Shown here: piece by piece, positions 25,559 to 32,598 of the stretch | Layout: each line of letters opens with the position of its first letter | Position numbering within the stretch: the first letter of the stretch is position 1 | The notes under the pieces: generated by a model | What the model saw: only the letters and a program-made list of their open reading frames with translations | What the model was told of the DNA's origin: nothing | The model's database searches: none | From: Terriglobia bacterium | Lineage (GTDB): Bacteria; Acidobacteriota; Terriglobia; UBA7540 | Reading direction: 5' to 3' | NCBI GenBank assembly: GCA_020073545.1 | Contig: JAIQEZ010000014.1 | Location: forward strand, 1 to 52,539 | DNA length: 52,539 nt | Translations under genes and position numbers: made by a program

Positions 25559-25628
25559 CGTCCCCCCTTCCTTCCCGGCTTCCTCGGTGGTCGCCGCGGG
25601 CCTCTCCTCATCCCACATCAGTGTTCTT

Positions 25629-25657
25629 AGGATATTCCTTACAACGACTATTTGATG
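25629..25657 (-). promoter_or_regulatory. Nitroreductase promoter with MarR-like box
   Basis: On the minus strand TATCCT (25634-25629) is the -10 candidate and CATCAA (25657-25652) occupies the -35 position with a 17-base spacer; the -35 match is weak. Bases 25629-25648 match 15 of 20 with 26142-26161 upstream of marR (shared AGGATA....TT.CAACGAC). The leader to the ATG at 25558 would be about 60 bases. Confidence 0.55.
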
Positions 25658-25669
25658 CAAGAAAGGCCC

Positions 25670-26134
25670 TCAAGGTTCACGGGCCGCCTCCAGAAGCTGG
25701 ACGAGCTTGCGAAGTTCGCCTTTGTGCATGTGGCTCAGCAGCTTCCGGTGATACTGCGCCACGCGCCCGTCCAGATCTTTCAAGACCTTCAGTCCGGCGG
25801 AAGTGATGCGCACCGTGATGACGCGGCGATCCTTGCTGTCGCGGCTGCGGGTGAGGAGGCCACGGCGCTCCAGCCGGTCGAGCAGGCGCGTCACGTCAGG
25901 ATCGCGCGTGATCATGCGCTCCGCCACCTCGCGGCAGCAGAGGCCGTGCTCCCCGGCGCCGCGCAGAATGCGCAGGACGTTGTATTGGGTGTGCGAAAGG
26001 CCCACTGGCTTCAGGATCTCCTCGGCGCCGCGGGCCAGCGCGTCGGCGGTGCGCATCAGGTTCAAGAAAACCTCGGCCTGCAGGCTCGTGAAGGGCTTGT
26101 CCTGCTTGATTTCGTCCTTGAGCTTGGCAACCAT
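25670..26134 (-). CDS. MarR-family transcriptional regulator
   Basis: 154 residues with the MarR winged helix: helix pair LSHTQYNVLRILRGAGE and CREVAERMITRDPDVTRLLDRLERRGLL, then the wing RSRDSKDRRVITVRIT. Such proteins repress genes for oxidant, quinone or drug response and usually their own gene. Two neighbouring cysteines (GLCCREV) at the start of the recognition region could act as a redox or quinone sensor (inference). It precedes nitroreductase, DoxX and pirin genes on the same strand, and its promoter shares an element with that of the nitroreductase. No Shine-Dalgarno site; apparently leaderless. Confidence 0.92.
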   Translation of the reverse strand: MVAKLKDEIKQDKPFTSLQAEVFLNLMRTADALARGAEEILKPVGLSHTQYNVLRILRGAGEHGLCCREVAERMITRDPDVTRLLDRLERRGLLTRSRDSKDRRVITVRITSAGLKVLKDLDGRVAQYHRKLLSHMHKGELRKLVQLLEAAREP

Positions 26135-26141
26135 GTGTTCA

Positions 26142-26170
26142 GGATAGCTGTTGCAACGACAGATGTCAAG
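26142..26170 (-). promoter_or_regulatory. marR promoter, near-consensus and apparently leaderless
   Basis: Minus strand: perfect TTGACA (26170-26165), 17-base spacer, TATCCT (26147-26142), then seven bases to the ATG at 26134. Transcription would therefore start at or next to the start codon. The spacer contains GTTGCAAC, an 8-base palindrome at the centre of the likely operator, so bound MarR would sit between -35 and -10. Confidence 0.65.
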
Positions 26171-26186
26171 AGGAATAGTGCACTGG

Positions 26187-26222
26187 GTGATTGGGCGATT
26201 TTGTGATTGAGTGATTTGGGGG
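26187..26222. repeat. Short degenerate repeats of GTGATT(T/G)GG type
   Basis: GTGATTGGGCGATTTT, GTGATTGAGTGATTTGG: about four tandem-like copies of an 8-9 base GTGATTTGG word in a gene-free stretch between marR and the toxin-antitoxin pair. The rest of 26223-26433 contains no gene. It includes a TTGTAGGGC word at 26278 resembling the arm of the element at 1761. Confidence 0.5.
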
Positions 26223-26433
26223 TTGTGTGGACCTTGCAGTCCTACTGAGAATTACGAATTATCCTGATAGCCCTCGTTGTAGGGCTGGTGTCCCCACATG
26301 TGGTTCGCGGCGCCGGGGAGTCGCCGCAGCGACCGACCGGCTAGGGTAGGCCTCGGGACTTAGGCGCGTGGGGTATGCGCGCCGCGAATTGGCCTATGCG
26401 AGGGGCAGCGGAAGGGCGCGGTGCCGCCAGGGC

Positions 26434-26730
26434 TTACTGCTTGCCGCTTTCACGTCGCAAGGCCTCGCGCAAGAGCATCTTGATGTAGGTCTGGTACCCG
26501 ATCCCCTTTTGGGCGGCCATTCCGCGTGCCGTGTCGATATCTGCGGTCGCCAGCCGCAGGGTGACCGGCCGCGTCTTCGCGCGGGCTGCGGCTTGCTGCA
26601 TGGTCAGCGTGGAACCCTCCTGGGCGCGGCGCTCCAGGGCCGACTCGAGCTTTCGCCGATGACCGTCATGCCACCGGGCGTCTTCTGCCTCCGAGGTAAA
26701 CTTTGGGACGATCAGCTTCTTCTTTGCCAT
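26434..26730 (-). CDS. brnA: BrnA-like ribbon-helix-helix antitoxin
   Basis: 98 residues from ATG 26730 (GTGAGG site), seven bases after the toxin stop. The N-terminal half (FTSEAEDARWHDGHRRKLES) is the toxin-binding side. The C-terminal half RPVTLRLATADIDTARGMAA...YQTYIKMLLREALRRE is a CopG-like ribbon-helix-helix that would bind the operator upstream of the toxin gene. Toxin-first order is the norm for BrnTA. Confidence 0.8.
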   Translation of the reverse strand: MAKKKLIVPKFTSEAEDARWHDGHRRKLESALERRAQEGSTLTMQQAAARAKTRPVTLRLATADIDTARGMAAQKGIGYQTYIKMLLREALRRESGKQ

Positions 26731-26737
26731 TTTTGCC

Positions 26738-27037
26738 TCACTCGGATTTTCTGCGAAAGTAAAGTTCTCGCAGTTTCTTCCCTGCATCCCAGCCCGTAAT
26801 CGGGCGAATGCGTTCTTCGCGATAAGTGAAAACCAGGAACAGGACGCGCAGACGGTCGGTTACGCCCAGCGCATACCACCGTTCTTCCCCGCTCTCGTCA
26901 CGGAAGTCGACGACGATGGGGTCGTGCGTCATCGCTTGCTCGAATTCCGCGCGGGTGATTCGGTGACCCGCCAAGTGCTGTAGGTTTGCCGCGTCCCAGT
27001 CAAACTCCCAGGGCGGTTCCTCACTCATCAATGCCAT
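26738..27037 (-). CDS. brnT: BrnT-like (DUF497) ribonuclease toxin
   Basis: About 99 residues. FDWDAANLQHLAGHRITRAEFEQA, VVDFRDESGEERWYALGVTD, RVLFLVFTYREERIRPITG and the C-terminal KKLRELY follow the DUF497/BrnT layout, an mRNA-cleaving RelE-fold toxin. The start is either ATG 27037 or ATG 27028. The -10 candidate (27041-27036) overlaps the first ATG, which favours 27028 and a leaderless message. Sequence divergence from the consensus is moderate, so activity is uncertain. Confidence 0.78.
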   Translation of the reverse strand: MALMSEEPPWEFDWDAANLQHLAGHRITRAEFEQAMTHDPIVVDFRDESGEERWYALGVTDRLRVLFLVFTYREERIRPITGWDAGKKLRELYFRRKSE

Positions 27038-27065
27038 TGTACATGCAATGTAAATACCTCAGCAA
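27036..27065 (-). promoter_or_regulatory. brnT promoter and operator candidate
   Basis: Minus strand TTGCTG (27065-27060), 18-base spacer, TACAAT (27041-27036). The stretch 27035-27050, with arms CATTG and CAATG around TACATG, is an imperfect dyad overlapping the -10 box, well placed for repression by the ribbon-helix-helix antitoxin. Confidence 0.45.
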
Positions 27066-27209
27066 GGGGGGGGGTGGACAGCAGAAGTCAGGATTCAGGA
27101 AATGCGGGTAGTGGGAGCCTGTAAACGGGAAAGAGCCCCCGGTTGTCGAAGACCCGCCGTAGCGGGGAACAGCACCAACCGTGGCTGCCAGCAAACCAGC
27201 CTGGCGGCC

Positions 27210-28247
27210 TCAGTTGAGGAAATAACTGCGGTAGAGGGTGTCGCGCTTGACGGGGCGGAAGCCGGCGTCGCGGATCATGCGGCGGAGCTGCTCTTCGCTG
27301 GAAGTGCGGGTGACGCCCGCGGCGCGCACCACGTTTTCCTCGATGAGGATCGAGCCGACGTCGTTGCCGCCAAAGCGTAGGGCGATCTGGCAGATCTTGT
27401 GGCCGGGAGTGAGCCACGAGGCCTGTACGTTGAGGATGTTATCCAGATAGATACGTGCGACGGCGAGCGTCTTGAGATAATCCACCGCCGTCACCTCTTC
27501 CTTGAGGAAGTTGCCGAGCGAGGTGTGGGCGCGCTGGAAAAACCAGGGGATGAAGGCGGTAAAGCCGCCGGTCTCTTCCTGCAACTGGCGGACGCGCTCG
27601 AAGTGGCTGACGCGGTGCTCGAGCGCCTCGCCGCAGCCGAACATCATGGTGGCGGTGGTACGCATGCCGAGCGCGTGCGCGGTGCGATGCACGAGCAGCC
27701 ATTCCTCGGTCGTACACTTCAGGCGCGCGATGCGGCGGCGAACTTCGTCGTCGAGGATCTCGGCGCCACCGCCGGGGATGGAATCCAGGCCGGCGTCCGT
27801 TAGGCGCACCAGGGTGTCGCGCAGCGGGAGGCAGGAGACTTCCGCGATGTTCAGGACCTCCGGCGCGGAGAAGCAGTGCAGGTGAATCTGCGGGAAGCGC
27901 TGCTTGATGCTGCGGAGGAGGTTTTCGTAGTAATCGATCTTGAGGTCGGGATGCAGGCCGCCCTGCATCAGGACCCCCGTGCCCCCGAGGGCAATCATTT
28001 CCTCGATCTTCTGGAAGATGGATTCGAGCGGCTGGATGTAGCCTTCCGGCGACCCCACGGGACGATAGAAGGCGCAGAAGGAGCAGTACTCAGTACAGAT
28101 GTTCGTGTAGTTGATGTTGCGGTCGATCTGATAAGTGACCACGTTGCCAGGGTGCAGGCGTTTGCGGACGGCATCCGCTTCCATGCCGATGCCCAGCAGG
28201 TCATCGGAGCGCAACATGTCGAGAGCCTGGGCAGAAGTCAATGCCAT
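27210..28247 (-). CDS. mqnC: Cyclic dehypoxanthinyl futalosine synthase
   Basis: Radical-SAM enzyme of the futalosine menaquinone pathway; it cyclises dehypoxanthinyl futalosine. The [4Fe-4S] site is C51-x3-C55-x2-C58 (CTEYCSFC), then FYRPVGSPEGY. GGTGVLMQGGLHPDLKIDYYE and GLDSIPGGGAEILDDEVRRRI are MqnC/MqnE/CofH-type motifs; GAEIL and RRRIARLKCTTEEW favour MqnC. 345 residues, with mqnA 66 bases upstream in the same direction. MqnE is the main alternative. Confidence 0.9.
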   Translation of the reverse strand: MALTSAQALDMLRSDDLLGIGMEADAVRKRLHPGNVVTYQIDRNINYTNICTEYCSFCAFYRPVGSPEGYIQPLESIFQKIEEMIALGGTGVLMQGGLHPDLKIDYYENLLRSIKQRFPQIHLHCFSAPEVLNIAEVSCLPLRDTLVRLTDAGLDSIPGGGAEILDDEVRRRIARLKCTTEEWLLVHRTAHALGMRTTATMMFGCGEALEHRVSHFERVRQLQEETGGFTAFIPWFFQRAHTSLGNFLKEEVTAVDYLKTLAVARIYLDNILNVQASWLTPGHKICQIALRFGGNDVGSILIEENVVRAAGVTRTSSEEQLRRMIRDAGFRPVKRDTLYRSYFLN

Positions 28248-28313
28248 GCGAGATTCTTCCCTCGCCGAAAATCGTCACTCGCCGGGAAGCAACGGCAAGC
28301 CAAACACGATGAC

Positions 28314-29105
28314 TCAGGCGAAATACAGCTCTTTCTCGGCGGGAATGATGCCGGTCTCACGCGCAAGCTTGTAGAACAGCCGCAACCCCTGACGATTCTC
28401 CTCGTCCAGAGAATAGTCGATATTCTCAGTCAAGTAAACCTTCACGGCCGAGGCTGTCATGCCGAGCCTGGGTGCATATTCGACGGCAATGTCGTCAAGG
28501 TGGGCGAGTCCGAAATCGAGGGAAGCCGCGAAGTCCGTGTGGCGCCGGGAGAGATGGACGTCGTCGTGGCCCACCCACAGCGCGAAGACAAAAGGCAGCC
28601 CCGTAAACTTTCTCCACTCCGCGGCGAGGTCGTGGACTTCCGCCACCTGGCCGCTGTAGGTCAGCGCCGGGTCACCGATCACGAGCGCGGCGTCCGCGTG
28701 CCTCAGCATTTCGTCCGGCTGGGGCGCCGCCGGCGAGAAATTGACCCGCCGCGCATAGAACTTGTGCATCAGGATGCGCACGAGCGCCGCAGAGGTTCGC
28801 GAGGAATGGTCAAGGGCCACGGTTTGCACTTTTGTCAGGGGCATCTTGCTGAGCAACAGCACGCTCTTCACTTCATACTTGGAAGCGATGGACATGCCGG
28901 CAAGAATCTGCGCACGATCAAGCCGCTGGTATTCGATGGAAGGGATAATGCCCACGTCCGCCTGGCGCTGGCGGACGCTGTCGGCGCAGCCGCTGGGAAC
29001 CGTCAACTGCAATTCGAACTTGCCTTGCTGTTCGCCGTGCAGCATGCCCCAGATGAGGGGAACGGTGTTGAGATACTGGACCACGGAGAGACGGAGTGCT
29101 GGCAT
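28314..29105 (-). CDS. mqnA: Chorismate dehydratase
   Basis: First enzyme of the futalosine pathway, converting chorismate to 3-enolpyruvylbenzoate. 263 residues of the periplasmic-binding-protein-like fold: VVQYLNTVPLIWGMLHGEQQ, PSGCADSVRQRQADVGIIPS, VALDHSSRTSAALVRILM, ALVIGDPALTY. No signal peptide, as expected for the cytoplasmic enzyme. Operon with mqnC; together they indicate menaquinone synthesis without the classical Men pathway. Confidence 0.92.
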   Translation of the reverse strand: MPALRLSVVQYLNTVPLIWGMLHGEQQGKFELQLTVPSGCADSVRQRQADVGIIPSIEYQRLDRAQILAGMSIASKYEVKSVLLLSKMPLTKVQTVALDHSSRTSAALVRILMHKFYARRVNFSPAAPQPDEMLRHADAALVIGDPALTYSGQVAEVHDLAAEWRKFTGLPFVFALWVGHDDVHLSRRHTDFAASLDFGLAHLDDIAVEYAPRLGMTASAVKVYLTENIDYSLDEENRQGLRLFYKLARETGIIPAEKELYFA

Positions 29106-29274
29106 GGTGGTAATGAGAATTGATGGGTCATTCTATCTCAGCCTTGCAGGTTGTCAATTGCCGCTGTTGAAGGGAGAGAATTCCTGCTGAATGGGAGGCC
29201 CAGTTTCGCTAAATTGTCTCCGCGCGGCAATGCTGAGGTACGCGACGGGGATAATCGTGCGGGAGTTGGCCGCC

Positions 29275-30504
29275 TCATCTGACCGGCGCCGCGGCCTGTT
29301 GGATCGCTTGGATCACTTCCTCGTTTCCTCCTGCCGCCCGAATGTCGTTCAGATCGCCAGCGCTAGGCGAGAACTTGAGGCCGCGGTCTTTGACGAGCTC
29401 CACGATTCGCGAGTTGGGGACTCCGCCCTGGAGCAAGGAGATAATGTCCTGCTTGCCCAGCGCCCGGGGATTCGGGGGAGCTGCTTTGGGTGTGAAATGC
29501 GCAACAAAGCTGAATTTGGATTTCGCTTGAGCCGAGTTAGTGGCAACGACCTCAAAGGTATTATCGCCAGGCTTGAGGGTGATGGGATCCGACCAGAACT
29601 CTGCAGCCTGCGCGCTCTTGAGCCGCAACATTGCAGGCGCGCCGTTGATCGTTACGGTCGGGAAACCAGAGTTATCCATGGCCACACCACGAACGGTGAG
29701 GGGGGATTCATTGACCTGGACGGTCTGGTTCTCACCTGCTCCGGAAGGGGCAACGAGCACGACCGTTGGCGGAGAGGGGGGTGGCACAGTTTTGGGCTCC
29801 GGCGGGGGCGCAACTGCAGGTTGCACCGCTGCGGCCGGCGGCACCGCGGCTTGCTGCTTGAGTTTGAAGGCCGCCACGACCCCGTCAAAATTCTGAAGCG
29901 CTCGCAGGATCAGCGGGGTGTAAAGGGAATCGGCCTTTGCGACACTATTCACAGAAGCGTCTGCCGAATCAGCCGCGTCCCAGTGGTTTTCCGCCGCATA
30001 CCCGAAGAAGTGCCTTAGCTTAAGAGCTCGGAACGCGGTTGCGCCGTATTCGATCTTTGGGTCGACGATTTCTGCCCGGCTGACCTCGAACCCTGCGTCA
30101 GTTTCCTTAGTAATCCGCGATTGCCGAACCATAGCGTACCGAACTGCATCACGGCTGATTTCTAGCCAGCCGTAGGAAGCCCTGATCCTCGGCTTGAGTA
30201 ACGTCCAGTTTAGGCTGGAATGGCCAACCGGGAAGCGCAGCGTGGGGTTCGTATCTGCGTTGGTCAGTTGAACGTCCTCGGGCAGATTGGCAGGAGAGGA
30301 AGGGGGTGCCGCTCGGGTTACTCCAGGGGCTTTGGCCCGTTCACCGCCATCAGGTAGATTGGCAGGGCTTTCCGCAGCCGGCCGCACAACCGCGCCACGC
30401 GCGGGAGGGTCCGCAGCTCGAACCAGCCCGGAGCCTGCGAAACACAGGCAGACTGACAGCGCTGCCAGGAGTCGCAGGGGTTGGGATCGCCTTTCCGGGA
30501 TCAT
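29275..30504 (-). CDS. Secreted protein, tandem paralogue B (Ig-like domain and C-terminal helical domain)
   Basis: About 409 residues from ATG 30504, with a signal peptide (LLAALSVCLCFAGSGLVRA). After a Pro/Ala-rich region, residues about 55-190 contain DTNPTLRFPVGHSS and a segment shared with the paralogue at 30797-31900. A glucodextranase-B/Ig-like domain follows (VLVAPSGAGENQTVQVNES, WSDPITLKPGDNTFEVVATN). The C-terminal 60 residues (KQDIISLLQGGVPNSRIVEL, DRGLKFSPSAGDLNDIRAAG) are a helical module I believe is widespread in acidobacterial proteins. Function unknown. Start lacks a strong ribosome-binding site. Confidence 0.78.
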   Translation of the reverse strand: MIPERRSQPLRLLAALSVCLCFAGSGLVRAADPPARGAVVRPAAESPANLPDGGERAKAPGVTRAAPPSSPANLPEDVQLTNADTNPTLRFPVGHSSLNWTLLKPRIRASYGWLEISRDAVRYAMVRQSRITKETDAGFEVSRAEIVDPKIEYGATAFRALKLRHFFGYAAENHWDAADSADASVNSVAKADSLYTPLILRALQNFDGVVAAFKLKQQAAVPPAAAVQPAVAPPPEPKTVPPPSPPTVVLVAPSGAGENQTVQVNESPLTVRGVAMDNSGFPTVTINGAPAMLRLKSAQAAEFWSDPITLKPGDNTFEVVATNSAQAKSKFSFVAHFTPKAAPPNPRALGKQDIISLLQGGVPNSRIVELVKDRGLKFSPSAGDLNDIRAAGGNEEVIQAIQQAAAPVR

Positions 30505-30691
30505 TTCACGCCGTTTTCGGGCCGTCGGGATCCTCTTTCGGGAGTCACTCCCCACGCCACCTCAAAAAAAGTTCTTCACGCTCGCGCGGCCAGCAGATTA
30601 TCTCACCGTTTCGACGCGCGGAGCAAACGTGAAGAGTACTGTGCACCAACCCCCCCCGGAACGGAACTCGAGGAACGCCTCGGGATGGCTG

Positions 30692-30800
30692 CTAGTGCCG
30701 TTCCAACTTGCCTTGGCTAATCCCGCCCTGCGGGATTCATCTTTCAGGCCGTGCAATTGTGGTCGCCGCGATTGCGCGGAGTAAGTTGGAACGGCACTAG
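30692..30800. mobile_element. 109-bp inverted-repeat element, copy 1
   Basis: Perfect 18-bp terminal inverted repeats: CTAGTGCCGTTCCAACTT (30692-30709) and its reverse complement (30783-30800). The interior holds a perfect hairpin ATCCCGC-CCT-GCGGGAT (30720-30736). No open frame. The right end overlaps the stop codon of the gene at 30797-31900, which uses the TAG of the element. A second element with the same ends is at 40718-40825. The size and ends fit a MITE or a large REP-type repeat. Confidence 0.75.
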
Positions 30801-31900
30801 GGGTGCGGAGCGGCCTCCTGGATTGCCTGGATCAGCTCATCGTTTCCACCGCCCCCGCGAATGTCGTTCAGATCGTCAGCGGTGGGCGAGAACTTGAGGC
30901 CACGGTCTTTGATAATCTCCGCGATGCGCGCGTTGGGGACTCCACCCTGGAGCAAGGAGATAATATCCTGTTTGGCTAGTGCGCGGGGATTTGGGGGAGC
31001 GGCCTTGGGTGTGTAATGAACGAGGAAGACGAGCCTGGCCTCCACATGGGCGGAGTTGGAGGCACTGATCTCGATGCGGTTACCTCCGGGCTGAAGCGGC
31101 AGCGGGTCCGACCAGAACTCGGCCGCTTGCGTGCTTTGCGGCCGCATATTGGTGGGCGACCCATTGATGGTGACGACCGGGATGCCGGTGCTGTCCATGA
31201 CCACGCCGCGGATGACCAGAGGGGATCCATTAACCTCGAGGGTCTGGTCCGCGCGTGCACCCAAGGGAGCAGACAGCACGATCACAGGGGGAGCAGCGGG
31301 CTTGGGTTCCGGTGCAGGGCTTACGAGGGGTTGCGCCACAACGGGCGGAGGAGTGGGAGGCGGCTTGACCATGGCGAGCACGCGATCGAAGTTCTTGATG
31401 GCTTGGTAAATCGAGCCCGTCCCCAGGGAGCCCTGACTGGCGGCGGCCATGGTTCCCGGGCCGCTGTGGATACTCCCCCAGCGATCCTGCGGCAAGTAGA
31501 AGATGTTAAACTTTTTCTTATCCCTGTGGAACTGCAGGTACATCTCTATCTTGACTTCGCTGATCTCCCCAGTGGGGATGTCGAATCCCTCGTTCAGCTT
31601 TCCGGCAGGTTGCATCACACTGTAGTGGATCCTACCCTGCGACACATCGAGCCAGCCGTAGGATAGGCTGTTAACGGACCAGCCAGAGATGTTCCCAATC
31701 GGGTAACGTAACGTCGGGTTGGTGTCGGCATTCAGAAGCTGGGGCTTGAGAGCATCTTCGATGTCTGCGTCATCAACCCTCCCGCCACGTCTGCTGCTGC
31801 CCTTTCTGGCGAATTGGGCTGCTGCCGCCGAAGTCATGCTGACCATTAAGAAGAGTGCAAGAGCCCAACGGCCCTTTTGCCAACCCTCGCGGTTCAGGCT
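30797..31900 (-). CDS. Secreted protein, tandem paralogue A
   Basis: 367 residues from ATG 31900 (GGGAGG site), signal peptide MSLNREGWQKGRWALALFLM followed by MVSMTSAAAA. Domain order matches the gene at 29275-30504: DTNPTLRYPIGN, a middle region, proline-rich linker, Ig/glucodextranase-like part (VIVLSAPLGARADQTLEVNG, WSDPLPLQPGGNRIEISASN) and the C-terminal module KQDIISLLQGGVPNARIAEI, DRGLKFSPTADDLNDIRGGG. The pair arose by tandem duplication. Its TAG stop belongs to the inverted-repeat element at 30692-30800. Role unknown; envelope-associated. Confidence 0.8.
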   Translation of the reverse strand, partial: SLNREGWQKGRWALALFLMVSMTSAAAAQFARKGSSRRGGRVDDADIEDALKPQLLNADTNPTLRYPIGNISGWSVNSLSYGWLDVSQGRIHYSVMQPAGKLNEGFDIPTGEISEVKIEMYLQFHRDKKKFNIFYLPQDRWGSIHSGPGTMAAASQGSLGTGSIYQAIKNFDRVLAMVKPPPTPPPVVAQPLVSPAPEPKPAAPPVIVLSAPLGARADQTLEVNGSPLVIRGVVMDSTGIPVVTINGSPTNMRPQSTQAAEFWSDPLPLQPGGNRIEISASNSAHVEARLVFLVHYTPKAAPPNPRALAKQDIISLLQGGVPNARIAEIIKDRGLKFSPTADDLNDIRGGGGNDELIQAIQEAAPHP

Positions 31901-32159
31901 CATCGGAAATGGACCTCCCCCCTTTTGCGGCTCAGGCGCTTGCGCTTCCGCGGGCCCCATACAAACCATCGGCTCTTGGAAGGTCGTATCTTAATCTCCT
32001 TCGCAAACACGCAGCCGATCCCGCGGCAGATCAACCTGGCCCTTATTATTCCACTCTCGGGAGAGAAGTTTCAACCGGCTTGCAGGATTCCGGCAGCGTC
32101 AAGCATTTTGTGTAAATTCCTCGAGGGGTTTTCTCTCCCAGGAGCGGTTCAAGTGACTG

Positions 32160-32408
32160 ATGACGCCGAAGACGATGCGGTCACAGCTCGCCGGGTTGGC
32201 GAAGCTGGGCAGGGGGCGCGTGCGGCGCCGCCTCCGCATGCAGCCTGGGCTGACCTGTTTATGGGCCCTGGAAGGGTGCAGCAAACTCGGCTTCCGGCGT
32301 TGGGTGGAGCTGGATCTGGAATACATCGACCACTGGTCGGTGACGCTCGATTGGAAAATCCTGCTGAAGACAATTCCGGTCGTTCTGCTCGGGCGCGGTG
32401 CAAGCTAG
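32160..32408 (+). pseudogene. 3' remnant of a bacterial sugar transferase (phosphoglycosyltransferase)
   Basis: The translated C-terminal part (RRRLRMQPGLTCLWALEG, LGFRRWVELDLEYIDHWSVT, DWKILLKTIPVVLLGRGA) matches the end of WcaJ/ExoY-type polyprenyl glycosylphosphotransferases. The usual tract after PGLTCLW, QVSGRS, reads ALEGCS, so it has drifted. There is no upstream membrane or catalytic domain in frame, and the bases before 32160 do not continue the family. A relic of an exopolysaccharide initiating gene, lying next to a flippase and a ligase of the same kind of pathway. Confidence 0.75.
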
Positions 32409-32598
32409 TCCCGTGACCGCCTAAAGCAGTCCCGAACCGGCACTGACCACACAGCGCTTTGGTTGATTGCGACCGCTTCCGAGAAGTACCCAACCACACG
32501 GGCACGGGACTAGGAAGAAGGCCGGAACGCCCGCGCCTTGGAAAGCCTGTTTCATGCCAGGCAAAGACAGTTCTTTTTCCTTGTATCGCGAGTTTGCC

